Source of the DNA: CAWDDA01 sp963813345
GTDB lineage: Bacteria > Acidobacteriota > Blastocatellia > RBC074
Direction: 5' to 3'
Assembly (NCBI GenBank): GCA_963813345.1
Contig: CAWEYR010000001.1
Coordinates: 23,540-87,539, forward strand
DNA: 64,000 bases
The notes below the pieces were generated by a model, which was not told the origin of the DNA, searched no databases, and saw nothing but the letters and a program-made list of their open reading frames with translations. This document shows positions 11,951 to 21,250 of the stretch, piece after piece (the first letter of the stretch is position 1; every line of letters begins with the position of its first letter). A program made the translations under genes and the position numbers.

Positions 11951-13300
11951 CTAAATCCGTTTCTGAATCCCGAGGGATTTCATGCGGCGGTAGAGGTGGC
12001 TGCGATCGATGCCCATGATTTCTGCGGTGCGTGACATGTTGTTGTCGGCCTCGGCGAGCTTTCTGAGGATGTATTCGCGCTCATAGGCTTCGGAGGCTTC
12101 GCGGTAGGAATCGAAGCTGTAACTTGCTGCGGGAGGTGCTTCGCCTGCAAGAATCGGAAGGTCATCTGCGTCGACTCGCCCACGTTCCTGCATGATGATC
12201 ACTCGCTCTACAGTGTTGCGCAGCTCGCGGACATTGCCCGGCCACGAGTAGTTCTGCATACGCTCGATCGCCTCCGGCGCGAACACTTTGGGGCGCTTCT
12301 TGTTCGCATGCGACGATTTGCGATTGAAGTGATCCACCAGCAGCGGGACATCTTCGAGCCTTTCACGTAGAGGTGGAATCTCGAACGGAATCACATTCAG
12401 CCGGTAGAAGAGATCAGCTCTGAACGTGCCGGCTTCGATTTCGGCTTCGAGCTTCTTGTTGGTTGCCGAGATGACTCTCACGTCGACGGTTACCGAGTTC
12501 TCAGAGCCTACGGGCTCAAACCTCTGCTCTTCGAGAGAGCGCAGAACCTTCGCCTGTGTCTTGAGACTCATGTCACCGATCTCATCGAGAAAAATCGTGC
12601 CGCCGTCGGCACGCTCGAGTTTGCCGCGCCTGGCTCCTGTAGCTCCGGTAAACGCGCCTTTTACATGACCAAAGAGCTCGGATTCGATCAGCTCTTCCGG
12701 AATGGCAGCGCAGTTGACTTCAATGAAGGGCCGTTGCGCGCGGCTTGAGCTTGCATGCAGCGCGCGGGCGACTAACTCCTTACCCGTTCCGGACTCTCCA
12801 AAGATGAGCACGCGTCCGGTCGTCGGTGCTGCATAGGCGATCTGCTGCCTGAGCGCGCGCATCGGAACGGATTCACCGACCATGAAGTCGTTTCCACCGA
12901 GCTTTTCACGCAGCTCGGCGTTAGTGAATTCAAGCTCCTGCTGGTCAAGAGCGTGCTTGACTGCGAGCAGAGTCTTTTCCAGCGACAGCGGTTTCTCTAT
13001 GAAATCAAATGCGCCGAGTTTGGTCGCTCGCACCGCTGTCTCAATCTTTCCGTGACCTGAAATCATGATGACGCAGACATCGGGGAACTGCGTTTTCAGG
13101 CGTTCAAGAGTTTCAAGCCCGTCAATTCCCGGAAGCCATACGTCGAGCAGCACGCAGTTGTAAACCCGATCGTCAAAGACGCGAAGAGCCTCTTCCCCGC
13201 TCCCTACGGCGGCGACAGTAAAACCTTCATCCTCAAGCACACCCCGGAGGGCGCGCCGGATTCCGGGTTCGTCATCAACGATCAGAATCGAATGGGCCAT
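11951..13300 (-). CDS. NtrX-like sigma-54-dependent response regulator
   Basis: 449 residues. A receiver domain (1-120, phosphoacceptor Asp53) is followed by an AAA+ sigma-54 interaction domain with Walker A GESGTGKE (168-175) and GAFTGA (215-220), then a Fis-type helix-turn-helix (about 410-445). It activates RpoN-dependent promoters when phosphorylated. The sensor kinase gene ends 1 base before its start codon, so the pair is cotranscribed. NtrX is the closest named relative because the partner kinase has the NtrY layout; the targets are unknown. Confidence 0.88.
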   Translation of the reverse strand: MAHSILIVDDEPGIRRALRGVLEDEGFTVAAVGSGEEALRVFDDRVYNCVLLDVWLPGIDGLETLERLKTQFPDVCVIMISGHGKIETAVRATKLGAFDFIEKPLSLEKTLLAVKHALDQQELEFTNAELREKLGGNDFMVGESVPMRALRQQIAYAAPTTGRVLIFGESGTGKELVARALHASSSRAQRPFIEVNCAAIPEELIESELFGHVKGAFTGATGARRGKLERADGGTIFLDEIGDMSLKTQAKVLRSLEEQRFEPVGSENSVTVDVRVISATNKKLEAEIEAGTFRADLFYRLNVIPFEIPPLRERLEDVPLLVDHFNRKSSHANKKRPKVFAPEAIERMQNYSWPGNVRELRNTVERVIIMQERGRVDADDLPILAGEAPPAASYSFDSYREASEAYEREYILRKLAEADNNMSRTAEIMGIDRSHLYRRMKSLGIQKRI

Positions 13301-13301
13301 A

Positions 13302-15524
13302 TCAGATTACACCGGCCGTTTCGAGCGACTTTGCACTTGGAAGCTCGAGAATAAAGCGCGCGCCGTGAGGAAGATTCTCGGTGACTCGAATGCGCCCGTG
13401 ATGTTCAGCCGCAATCCGGCTGACGATTGCAAGGCCGAGCCCGGTCCCGTGCCGGCGAGTTGAGTAATACGGTTCAAAGATACGTCCGCGGTCATTGCGA
13501 GGAATGCCAGGACCATTGTCCGTGACGACGACTTCGACAATTTCGCGCGCAGTATCTTCGCGCGTTTCAACCGTGATGACACGCGCAGACCGCGACTCGT
13601 GGAGAGCTTCGATGCCATTATCAATCAGATTGACGAGCACACGCTTGATCTGCTCTGCATCCGCCAGAGCAACCGGAGCCGAAGCGGCAAGACTGGTTTC
13701 AATCCTGATACCTTCGAGCCTTTCATCGTAGAGCTTGATTGCGCTTTCGACGATCTCGTTCAACGAGACAGGCTGTGGTTCGGCCGCAGGCAGCCTGGCA
13801 AAGTTCGAGAATTCATCAACCATTCTCTGCAATGTCGCAACTTCAGCGGAGATGACCGACGTGCAGTCACTGACAAGCTCTCTTTGACTCTGAGGAAGCG
13901 CCAGCTTGTCATCGGTCAGAAGCTTTTTCGCGAGACGTTCAGCGGAAAGGCGGATCGGCGTAAGAGGGTTCTTGATTTCGTGCGCCATCGTTCGCGCAAC
14001 CTCACTCCACGCTGCGCGCCGCTGAGCTTCAATCAGTTCCGAAAGGTCTTCGATCACGATCACCACGCCTCGAGCTTCTCCTTCCGGGTCGCGGAATGCG
14101 GTTACGGTGACCGCAGCATCCAGCTTCACTTGATTCTCGAGCGTAAAATGGACTTCGCGCGTCACTGAATGCAGTCGCGCCGCGCGGCGGATCAGACGCC
14201 GCAATTCTTCGCGTTGCTCTTCGGGCAGCAACGCTTCGAGCTCGACGCCGGTAACGCGTTCCCCTTCGAAGCGCAGCAGACGCATCGCAGCCTCGTTGAT
14301 CGTCGTGACAAGGCCGTTCTCGTCAAGCGAAACGACGCCCGCGGAGAGACTTTCGAGTACGGTTTCGATATAACGCCGGCGCTCTTCGAGTCGTCGCCTG
14401 TTCTCTGAGAGCTCTTCCGTCATTTCGTTGAATGAGACGGCTAGCGAAGCCAGCTCATCATCGCCAACAATATCGGCGCGATACGCCAGGTCGCCCTGCT
14501 TGATATGCTCCGTAGCCTGCGCCAGTTGCTGGACGGGACCAGCGATCGTGCGCGCCACCCAAAGCGCCATCCAGGTTGCGATGAAGAGGACAAGCAACGT
14601 GATCAAGCCAAGCGTAAGCAGTGCGCTCTGCTTGTAAAGGCGCTGATTAGCTTTCAAGCGGTCATACTCGAGGTTCTGGCGGTTCATCTCATTGGCGCGC
14701 GCTGCGAGATCAGATGGTACCTGCCGTGTGAGGGCGATCCATCCTCCATCCGCAAGTGGAGCTGAGGAAATGAGCTCAACCGGTTCGAAGCCTTCCTTCA
14801 CTTGAGCCGCAAACGTCCTTCCAGCTTCGGCTTCTGATCGAGCCTCTTGCCACAACCTCTTGAAGTCCTCTGAGCGATCATCGACGGGAGATCCGAGCGA
14901 CGCGACAGCGCGACCTGTCGAGTCATAGAGCACAACCGTGGCCAGCTCGAGGTTCGCGTATTCGACAGCCAGCGCCTGATTACGATTGCCGGCATCCAGG
15001 TTTCCAAGAAGTCGAGCGATTGTCGAAGCGGAGCGCTTCAATTGGTCCCGCTCGCCAGCCACGTAAGCCGTGTGAATCTCCCGCGCATTCTTGACCATTT
15101 CGCTTGCCGGAAGGCTGAACCATTTGTCGACACTGCGGTTGATAAGACCGTAGCTCGCGAAGAAGAGAAAGATGACAGGGAGGAGCGAGAGTGCCACGAA
15201 GAAGAGCACGATACGTGTCTTGAATCGCGCTCCGAGCCGATGCTCAATATTTTCGCGTCGCAGCTTAATGAGGTTGCGCACGAGGACCATGAGGAGGACA
15301 AGGAACGCCAGCAGATTGATGGTCGACAGCGCGTAAAGAATCAGCGTTTCGCTGGCTGTTTCCGGTGAGAGCCACGGCAATGTATTAAAGGAGACTTGAA
15401 CAACGAGGAGTGCGAAGAGCAATACAGTGGAAAACGCGAGCAGAATGATGCGGACACGGCGCCGCGTGAGGCTGCGCCGCGCGCTCGAGGGCTCATTCTC
15501 TTTAGAAACTAGAGGCATGCGCAC
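13302..15524 (-). CDS. NtrY-like membrane sensor histidine kinase
   Basis: 740 residues. Four transmembrane helices lie at about 25-46, 61-86, 103-127 and 299-323, with a periplasmic sensor region between the last two. A HAMP domain (320-375), a PAS domain (385-495), HisKA with phospho-acceptor His515 in MAHEIKNPLTP and a HATPase_c (625-735, GTGLGLAIV) follow. This is the NtrY arrangement. It phosphorylates the downstream sigma-54 regulator. No frame break. Confidence 0.88.
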   Translation of the reverse strand: MRMPLVSKENEPSSARRSLTRRRVRIILLAFSTVLLFALLVVQVSFNTLPWLSPETASETLILYALSTINLLAFLVLLMVLVRNLIKLRRENIEHRLGARFKTRIVLFFVALSLLPVIFLFFASYGLINRSVDKWFSLPASEMVKNAREIHTAYVAGERDQLKRSASTIARLLGNLDAGNRNQALAVEYANLELATVVLYDSTGRAVASLGSPVDDRSEDFKRLWQEARSEAEAGRTFAAQVKEGFEPVELISSAPLADGGWIALTRQVPSDLAARANEMNRQNLEYDRLKANQRLYKQSALLTLGLITLLVLFIATWMALWVARTIAGPVQQLAQATEHIKQGDLAYRADIVGDDELASLAVSFNEMTEELSENRRRLEERRRYIETVLESLSAGVVSLDENGLVTTINEAAMRLLRFEGERVTGVELEALLPEEQREELRRLIRRAARLHSVTREVHFTLENQVKLDAAVTVTAFRDPEGEARGVVIVIEDLSELIEAQRRAAWSEVARTMAHEIKNPLTPIRLSAERLAKKLLTDDKLALPQSQRELVSDCTSVISAEVATLQRMVDEFSNFARLPAAEPQPVSLNEIVESAIKLYDERLEGIRIETSLAASAPVALADAEQIKRVLVNLIDNGIEALHESRSARVITVETREDTAREIVEVVVTDNGPGIPRNDRGRIFEPYYSTRRHGTGLGLAIVSRIAAEHHGRIRVTENLPHGARFILELPSAKSLETAGVI

Positions 15525-15659
15525 AGCAAAGGAAATTCTAACAAAGTGTCTTCCGATGTAACAGATGCGACAATTTGACGCGTCCTCGCACGTCGTGGCA
15601 GTATCATCTTACAGGAAAGTACCCCCAGTATCCTCAGACGAATCAAAGAGGAGGAAGCA

Positions 15660-16773
15660 ATGAGTAATTCAGCCTTTCGCAACAGGCGCAGAGTAATACT
15701 GTCCGGCCTGTTCTGCGTTGCACTGCTGCTGGTGGCGACTGTCCTGGATGATGGTGCCTTTGCACAGAAGAAGAAATCGAGCGGTGGCTCGAAGTCAGCA
15801 GCGCCGACTTACAAGTTTGCTTACGAGCACGGATACCGCGCCGGCTATGAGGACGGTTTCGCTCAGGGCAAGGCTGATATCGGCCGTGAGCAGCTTCGCG
15901 ATTTTGGACAGAATGATCGTTACAACCGCGCTGACCGTACCTATCAGGACCGAATGGGCCTTCAGATCGAGTATCAGGAAGGGTACCGCTCCGGGTTTGA
16001 GATTGCGTATTCAGACGGCTATTTCGGTCGCGACCTACTCGACAGCCATCCCCGCGAATCTCGGTCGCGTGGTAACGGCGAAACTCAATGCGTCACTTTC
16101 ACCAAGTGGAACCCCTCGGGATACTCAGGGAAGTACCACTGTCACGGATGATCGACGGGATAACGGAGTGTTCTCAGAATCCGGCTCGAGGTCCGGCTCG
16201 AACTCCGGCTCGACGACCGCGTCCGGGTCCGGCACGGGCGCTAACAACAACCGGGTCCCGAATGACATTCAGATGAAGATCCGTCTTCAGGATCGAATCA
16301 GCACCAAAGACAGTCGCGAAGGTGATCAATTCACTGCCGTCGTTCTTGATCCAAGCACGTTTGCCGAAGCGCAGCTTGTTGGTCACATCGCGAAGCTCAA
16401 GAAGGCGGGCAATATAAAGGGCAAGACCGAGCTTCAGCTTTCTTTCGATACCCTGACACTGCGCGACGGACGCACGCTGAATATGACCGCTCAGGTTGAA
16501 AGGGTCTATGAGACGAAAGGTGTCAAGCAGACCGACGAAGAAGGTAATGTTCAGACGGGTGACCGGACGAACGATGCTGTTCTTCGCACGGGCGGTGGCG
16601 CGGCGCTTGGAGCCATCATTGGCGGGATTGCTGGTGGAGGAAAAGGAGCCGGAATCGGTGCGGCGATCGGTGCTGGCGCGGGAATTGGCTCCGTTTTCAT
16701 TGATGGAGGCAAGAATCTGACGCTCGAGCCGGGCACCGAGATTCTGATTCGCACATCTGCAGCGACGAAGTGA
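15660..16773 (+). CDS. Exported envelope protein with Gly-Tyr repeats and a glycine-zipper tail (one frame break)
   Basis: The start has a strong GAGGAGG site 8 bases before the ATG. A signal peptide (1-35) is followed by regularly spaced YxxGYxxGYxxG units (FAYEHGYRAGYEDGFAQGKADIG, later YQEGYRSGFEIAYSDGYFG). After a break near 16,033 (an extra C) the frame continues through a Ser-Gly-rich linker to a beta domain (IRLQDRISTKDSREGDQFTAVVL) and a glycine zipper (GAALGAIIGGIAGGGKGAGIGAAIGAGAGIG is split by one Lys). About 370 residues when corrected. The function is unknown. Its stop overlaps the GTG start of the next gene. Confidence 0.6.
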
Positions 16774-17564
16774 TCACTCTACTGACGGATTTTGGGCTGG
16801 CGGACTACTTTGTGGGAGCGGTCAAGGGAGTAATTCTTTCGATTCATTCGAATGCGCGGCTGATTGACCTTTCCCACGAAGTTCCTCCACACGATATCCA
16901 GTTTGCGGCCTTTACGCTGGCTGCATGCGCGAGAGATTTCCCCGCCAACACAGTTCATCTTGTAGTCGTTGACCCGGGAGTTGGATCTGAGCGTCGGCCG
17001 ATCGTGGTCGAGGCGGCAGACCAGTTCTTTGTCGGACCCGACAACGGAGTCTTCACTCACATCTATCACAGGGATCCAAGGGCACGCGTCTTTCATGCGA
17101 CGCAGGCTGAGTTCTTTCGTTCCGAACCGAGCGACACATTTCATGGACGCGATATCTTTGCGCCGCTTGCCGCACACCTCGATCTCGGAATGAACGTCGA
17201 GAGAGTGGGGCCGGCGATTACCGACTACATTCGACTTGCGCAGGTCGAGCGCGCACAGGGCTCGGCCGAACGAGGTGCTCGGCAGCATCATTCACATCGA
17301 TCGTTTCGGAAACTGCGTCACAAACCTGACAGCGGAACATCTCTCGATCGGAACCGGTGCGTCGATTGAGATTGGCGAGATGGCGAGATTGGCGGCAAAG
17401 TCCGGATAACGCGGCTGGCTCGCAACTATATCACTGCAGAAGATTCTGATGAGCCGATTGCCTACCTTGGAAGCGCGGGTTACTGGGAGATTGGGATGTG
17501 GTGTTCGTCGGCTGCGGAAAAGCTCGGCATAGTGCGTGGAATGGAGGTGCGGCTAAAGCTTTGA
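16770..17564 (+). CDS. SAM hydroxide adenosyltransferase (DUF62 family), one frame break and a 17-bp tandem duplication
   Basis: Starts at GTG overlapping the preceding stop (GTGA). ITLLTDFGLADYFVGAVKGVI and VDPGVGSERRPIVVEA are the hallmark N-terminal motifs, with PDNGVF next. The C-terminal domain resumes after an extra base near 17,278 as VLGSIIHIDRFGNCVTNLTAEHL. A second lesion near 17,368-17,401 is a direct repeat of GAGATTGGCG spaced by 17 bases; removing 17 bases restores ASIEIGGKVRITRLARNY. The family hydrolyses S-adenosylmethionine to adenosine and methionine using an activated water; fluorinases are rare relatives. Frame-corrected length is about 258 residues. Confidence 0.8.
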
Positions 17565-18435
17565 AGCTCATTCATTCAACGCTCGATTTGAACGCGCGCG
17601 TGCACGTCATGGGCGTGCTCAACGTGACACCGGATTCGTTCTCGGATGGTGGAGAGTTTTACGATATTGAGCACGCGGTTGAAAGAGCGCTCGAGATCGA
17701 GGCAGAGGGCGCTGACATTCTGGATATCGGCGGTGAGTCTACGCGGCCAGGATCCAGTGCAATATCCACGGATGAAGAGCTCGGCAGAGTGATTCCCGTT
17801 CTCGAACGGCTTCGTGGACAATTGAAGATCCCGATATCGATAGATACAACAAAACCCGAAGTCGCGAAAGCTGCAATAGCCGCCGGCGCTGAAATCATCA
17901 ATGATGTCAGCGGTCTCAGATTCAATGCTGAGCTCGCTCAGATCGCAGCCGAGAGTGGGGCCGGGTCTTGTGCTGATGCATTCGCGCGGCACTCCTGAAA
18001 CCATGCAGAAGATGCCCGCCGTTACCGACATTTTCGATGAGGTTATTCGCGGTCTTGCGGCGTCAATTGCGGTTGCGAGGGGCCACGGCGTGAGCGACGA
18101 GAAGATCATCATCGATCCGGGCATTGGCTTTGGAAAAACTCGCGAACAGAATCTCGAGTTGATCAACGGTCTCGGGCGACTCACTGAAGAACTTGGATTT
18201 CCAGTGCTTCTCGGCACATCCCGCAAGTCGTTCATCAGGCTCACGCTTGGAAAGGATGATCACCTCATCAATTCTTGGGGGAACTGCGGCGAGTGTCGCG
18301 ATCGGAGTAGAGCGTGGAGCGCGCATCGTTCGCGTTCACGACGTTCGCGAAATGGTAGCAGTCGTGAGGATGACGGAAAGAATTAGGGGTCAGGGGTCAG
18401 GGGTCAGGGGTCGGGGTATGGAGTTCAAGCTTTAG
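17561..18435 (+). CDS. folP: Dihydropteroate synthase (two frame breaks)
   Basis: TTG at 17561 overlaps the previous stop and is the likely start, as in other coupled genes here. Motifs: MGVLNVTPDSFSDGG, the GGESTRPG segment, SIDTTKPEVA, IINDVSG, MHSRGTPETMQ and the KSFIRLTLGK region. Breaks are near 17,967 (an extra T in GGGTCTTGTG) and near 18,278 (an extra T in AATTCTTGGG), after which LGGTAASVAIGVERGARIVRVHDVREM resumes. The enzyme joins p-aminobenzoate to the pterin in folate synthesis and is the sulfonamide target. In the corrected frame the last residues and the stop come from palindrome copy b. Confidence 0.85.
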
Positions 18436-18526
18436 CTTGCTCATCTACTAAGCTCGAGCTGCTAACGAGCAAGCTAAAGCTTGAACTCCAATGACCTGAT
18501 CCCCGACCCCTGACCCCTGACCCCTC
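18386..18526. repeat. Composite palindrome, copy b (GGTCAG-type outer arm)
   Basis: The left outer arm is GGGGTCA repeated four times, and the right arm is the TGACCCC array at 18500-18526. The inner arms are GAGTTCAAGCTTTAGCTTG and its complement near 18,468-18,488. The loop contains AGCTCGAGCT. It lies between convergent folP and M48 genes. The folP stop TAG lies within CAAGCTTTAG. Confidence 0.9.
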
Positions 18527-18529
18527 TCT

Positions 18530-19948
18530 TCAGTCCCTGATCTGAATCGAGCGTGAAACACGTTGAAAGCTCTGCCGGTAGTCCTGCATCTGGTTCTCGG
18601 GAGCAAGTGCGAGGACATAGAGGACCGAGCCATCACGCAGTCGAGTCGTGATCACTTCAACAAGTTCCTGCCCTCCGGTAGCTTCCGAGACGTTCACCAT
18701 CGGCGTGTAAATGGCATCGCGTCCTGAAAGCGATATGCGTTGCGGGTCCATGCGCTGTCGAAGCTCGCGATTGTTCTGCTGAAGGCCGCGGAGAAATTCC
18801 TGAGTAGCCTGCTGCAGATTCCGGCTCTGCGAGCGCGCGACGCCAACGAGCACTCCGTGTGTGTGCACCGGTCGACCGTTCATCTCGCCAAAGCCGCCTT
18901 CCGGCGCGAACCAGATGGAATCCTGTCCGGGAATTTCCTGCCAGTTATCAGGATACTCAAGACTGAAAAGGTTATTGCCTGAGTAAGCGCGGTATCGATT
19001 GGATGGGCGCGCCGGTCTGCCGAGACTGCCTCCGGGAAATCCGGAGGACGGCGGATCACCGGGCCCAACCGGTTCGACATTCGAGTTTGCCATGCCTCCG
19101 CTCAGCCGCGACTTGATACGCTGGAATTCACGATTACTCTGTTGAGACGTGTTTACCGAAAGCATCTTTGCTTCCTGCTCGATCCGCTGATAGCGGTTCC
19201 CGGGATTCGGATGGCTGCTCATCCACTGAGGTCCCCCACTTCCACCGCTCGTAGCTTCGATAGTGCGGAACATCTCAGCGAGGTCGCGCGGATCGTAGCC
19301 CGCGCGCGCCATGATCTGCGACCCCAGGATGTCTGCTTCCGTTTCGTACTCGCGACTGTATTTGAGGACGAACACTCCCGCGCCCATCTGCGCGCCCTGC
19401 CCGACGATCGAGCCAAGAGCGCCTCCCAGGATTGCACCGCCAATTGCTCCAAGCTGGCCCAGAGTCTGGTATGGCGCCGCCTTCGTTGCCTGTGCCGTAC
19501 CGTGTCTCAACGCTACGTGGGCGATTTCGTGGCCCATGACGCCGGCCATCTCACCTTCGCGTTTGGCAGCGAGAATCATTCCTGTCTGGACGAACATTGG
19601 TCCGCCAGGCAGAGCAAAGGCATTGATATCCTTTGCCTCGACCACGCTGAATGTGTACTCGAACACGGGCTGCTGGAACTCCGGCGGTATCGCATCCACC
19701 AGCCGCCGGCCAACCGATTGGATGTAGTTGGTTGTTTCCGAGTCGCGAAGAATCCGGTATTTCCTTCCGACCTCGGCAGCAGCCTGACGACCGAGTTTCA
19801 CATCATCTTCAGGGGTGTACTTGTTTTTGTGCGGATTGATTTTCGTTTGGGTGGACGCAATGAATGGGGCAAGGAGGATCGCCGTCGCCACGAGCATTGC
19901 AGTCACGCATTGCTGCGCGGCGAAGAACTTCGATCTGTTCACTTTCAT
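18530..19948 (-). CDS. M48-family metalloprotease (BepA/HtpX-like), exported
   Basis: 472 residues with a signal peptide (1-34). The zinc site is HEIAH at 140-144 with the third ligand Glu204 in YETEADILG. The INAFALPGGPMFVQTGMI segment before the site is typical of M48C proteases that degrade misfolded outer-membrane proteins. Residues 300-472 form an extra domain containing a linker rich in Pro and Gly. A purine-rich AAGGAGAGGAG site precedes the ATG. A periplasmic quality-control role is inferred from the family. Confidence 0.85.
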   Translation of the reverse strand: MKVNRSKFFAAQQCVTAMLVATAILLAPFIASTQTKINPHKNKYTPEDDVKLGRQAAAEVGRKYRILRDSETTNYIQSVGRRLVDAIPPEFQQPVFEYTFSVVEAKDINAFALPGGPMFVQTGMILAAKREGEMAGVMGHEIAHVALRHGTAQATKAAPYQTLGQLGAIGGAILGGALGSIVGQGAQMGAGVFVLKYSREYETEADILGSQIMARAGYDPRDLAEMFRTIEATSGGSGGPQWMSSHPNPGNRYQRIEQEAKMLSVNTSQQSNREFQRIKSRLSGGMANSNVEPVGPGDPPSSGFPGGSLGRPARPSNRYRAYSGNNLFSLEYPDNWQEIPGQDSIWFAPEGGFGEMNGRPVHTHGVLVGVARSQSRNLQQATQEFLRGLQQNNRELRQRMDPQRISLSGRDAIYTPMVNVSEATGGQELVEVITTRLRDGSVLYVLALAPENQMQDYRQSFQRVSRSIQIRD

Positions 19949-19963
19949 GAGACTCTCCTCTCC

Positions 19964-20904
19964 TTAGAGCCGCCGAGTTTCGCGGTACCACGGATACTTG
20001 AATCTGAGCATGTTGGCGAAGCCGCGACTCGGATTGAGTGCTCCGCGCGCGATGGCTCGGATCGTTCTGTTGGTGGTCCATTTCTCGATCTTGCGGATGA
20101 CGTACTTGTCTACAATGTCCTCACCTACAAGCCACACCGTCCCGACGGTTGGAGTGACAACGAAATCGATATATGAGAAGGGATGGCTTGTGTACTGGTT
20201 CGGGGTCGCATTCCCAATGGTGCCTTCGCTGATCAGGCCCCATTCGAATTGGGTGCTGTAAAGAACCGAATAGCCAAACGCCTTCAATCGGCTCTTGAAA
20301 TATTGTTTACTGAGGTCTACTTCGAGAGTCCGGCCTCTCGGATCATTCTGGACCAGTATTCGGCCCGCAGCGGCACCCATCATCGGATGACCGACATAGT
20401 TGGTGATAAAGGAATCTCCGTCACTCCAGCCGCGAAGCTGTTTGACCGAATTGAAATAGTCCTTCCAGAACTTTCCCGTCAGAGAAGCGCGCGTGTCGGG
20501 CTCGATCATCAGCCGGTAGCTGTGCATGATGCCAAGAAAGAAGAGCGATTCGGTGAGTACCTTTGACCAGGCGATTCCCGGGAACTCCGGAGCGCGATCG
20601 ATGCGGCCCTCGCCAGGTGGCGTATTGAGACCCGGCAAAAAGGGTTCATCTCCGGCGATCAGGTCGGAAAACTCCGATGAGAGCTTCGGCCCGTCGGAGA
20701 GTCTTTCAGGCTCGGGCAAGACCAATTCGGGAGACTCACTGGCCGTGATTGTGAGGAGGGGCAGGCGGCACTGCAAGTGTCACCTGAAGATTTGTTACGA
20801 CAGGGAGTTCGGCCTGCTGAGCCCGCGACCTCGAGCCCAAGACCGAAGATGAGAATTAAGAGTGCGAGCCTAAGCGCGCCATGACACAAAATCGTCAACT
20901 TCAT
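19964..20904 (-). CDS. Uncharacterised envelope protein (DUF3943-like), frame breaks near the N-terminus
   Basis: The start is taken as ATG at 20904, opening a signal peptide (MKLTILCHGALRLALLILIFG). In shifted frames between about 20,770 and 20,850 the chain continues as ARAQQAELPVVTNLQVTLAVPPAP, then TITASESPELVLPEPERLSDGPKLSS, so at least two breaks occur. The conserved part has FLGIMHSYRLMIEPDTR, NYVGHPMMGAAAGRILVQNDP and a hydrophobic SYIDFVVTPTVGTVWLVGEDIVDKYV region. The order resembles DUF3943-type outer-membrane proteins, but this is weak. Function unknown. 15 bases separate it from the M48 gene start. Confidence 0.55.
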
Positions 20905-21023
20905 TATGAACGTCCCTCTACCATACATTCCGCACCTCGCAGGTAGGGGGGACCGTAATTCTGCAGGCTCGGGGTGCAAGTATTCTTACCCAAATCGCAA
21001 AGAACTGGCAAGCATGAAGACCG
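20905..21023. other. Intergenic stretch without a recognised gene
   Basis: Together with palindrome copy c this makes a 346-base gap between divergently read genes. No promoter of good quality, small ORF with a ribosome-binding site or RNA was recognised here. Confidence 0.5.
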
Positions 21024-21160
21024 AGTGCTGAGTGCTGGATGCTATCTGGGGTTTGAGTTCAAGCTTTAGCTTGTGGTTGCATTCGAGGATCAATGATCTC
21101 TCGAATGCAACCACAAGCTAAAGCTTGAACTCAAACCCCATACTCAGCACTCAGCACTCA
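21024..21160. repeat. Composite palindrome, copy c (GTGCTGA-type outer arm)
   Basis: The outer arms are GAGTGCTGAGTGCTG on the left and CAGCACTCAGCACTC on the right. The middle arms are GGGGTTTGAGTTCAAGCTTT and its complement. The inner arms are GTGGTTGCATTCGA and TCGAATGCAACCAC, around a loop GGATCAATGATCTC. The total stem is about 60 bp. Confidence 0.9.
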
Positions 21161-21250
21161 TCTTCTCAGATGCCTTTCCAGTTCCGCGTAACCGCAATAC
21201 AATCAGACTCGTTTCTGCTATTCACCCCAGAACTCTACCGGAGGCTCGAA

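Noticed and set aside
15540..15659. sigma-70 promoter TTGACG...TATCAT before the envelope-protein gene
   Set aside because: The spacing of about 21 bases is too long for a convincing promoter.
16770..17564. A halogenase (fluorinase or chlorinase) rather than a SAM hydrolase
   Set aside because: Only the general DUF62 motifs are visible, and the hydroxide type is much commoner; nothing points to halogenation.
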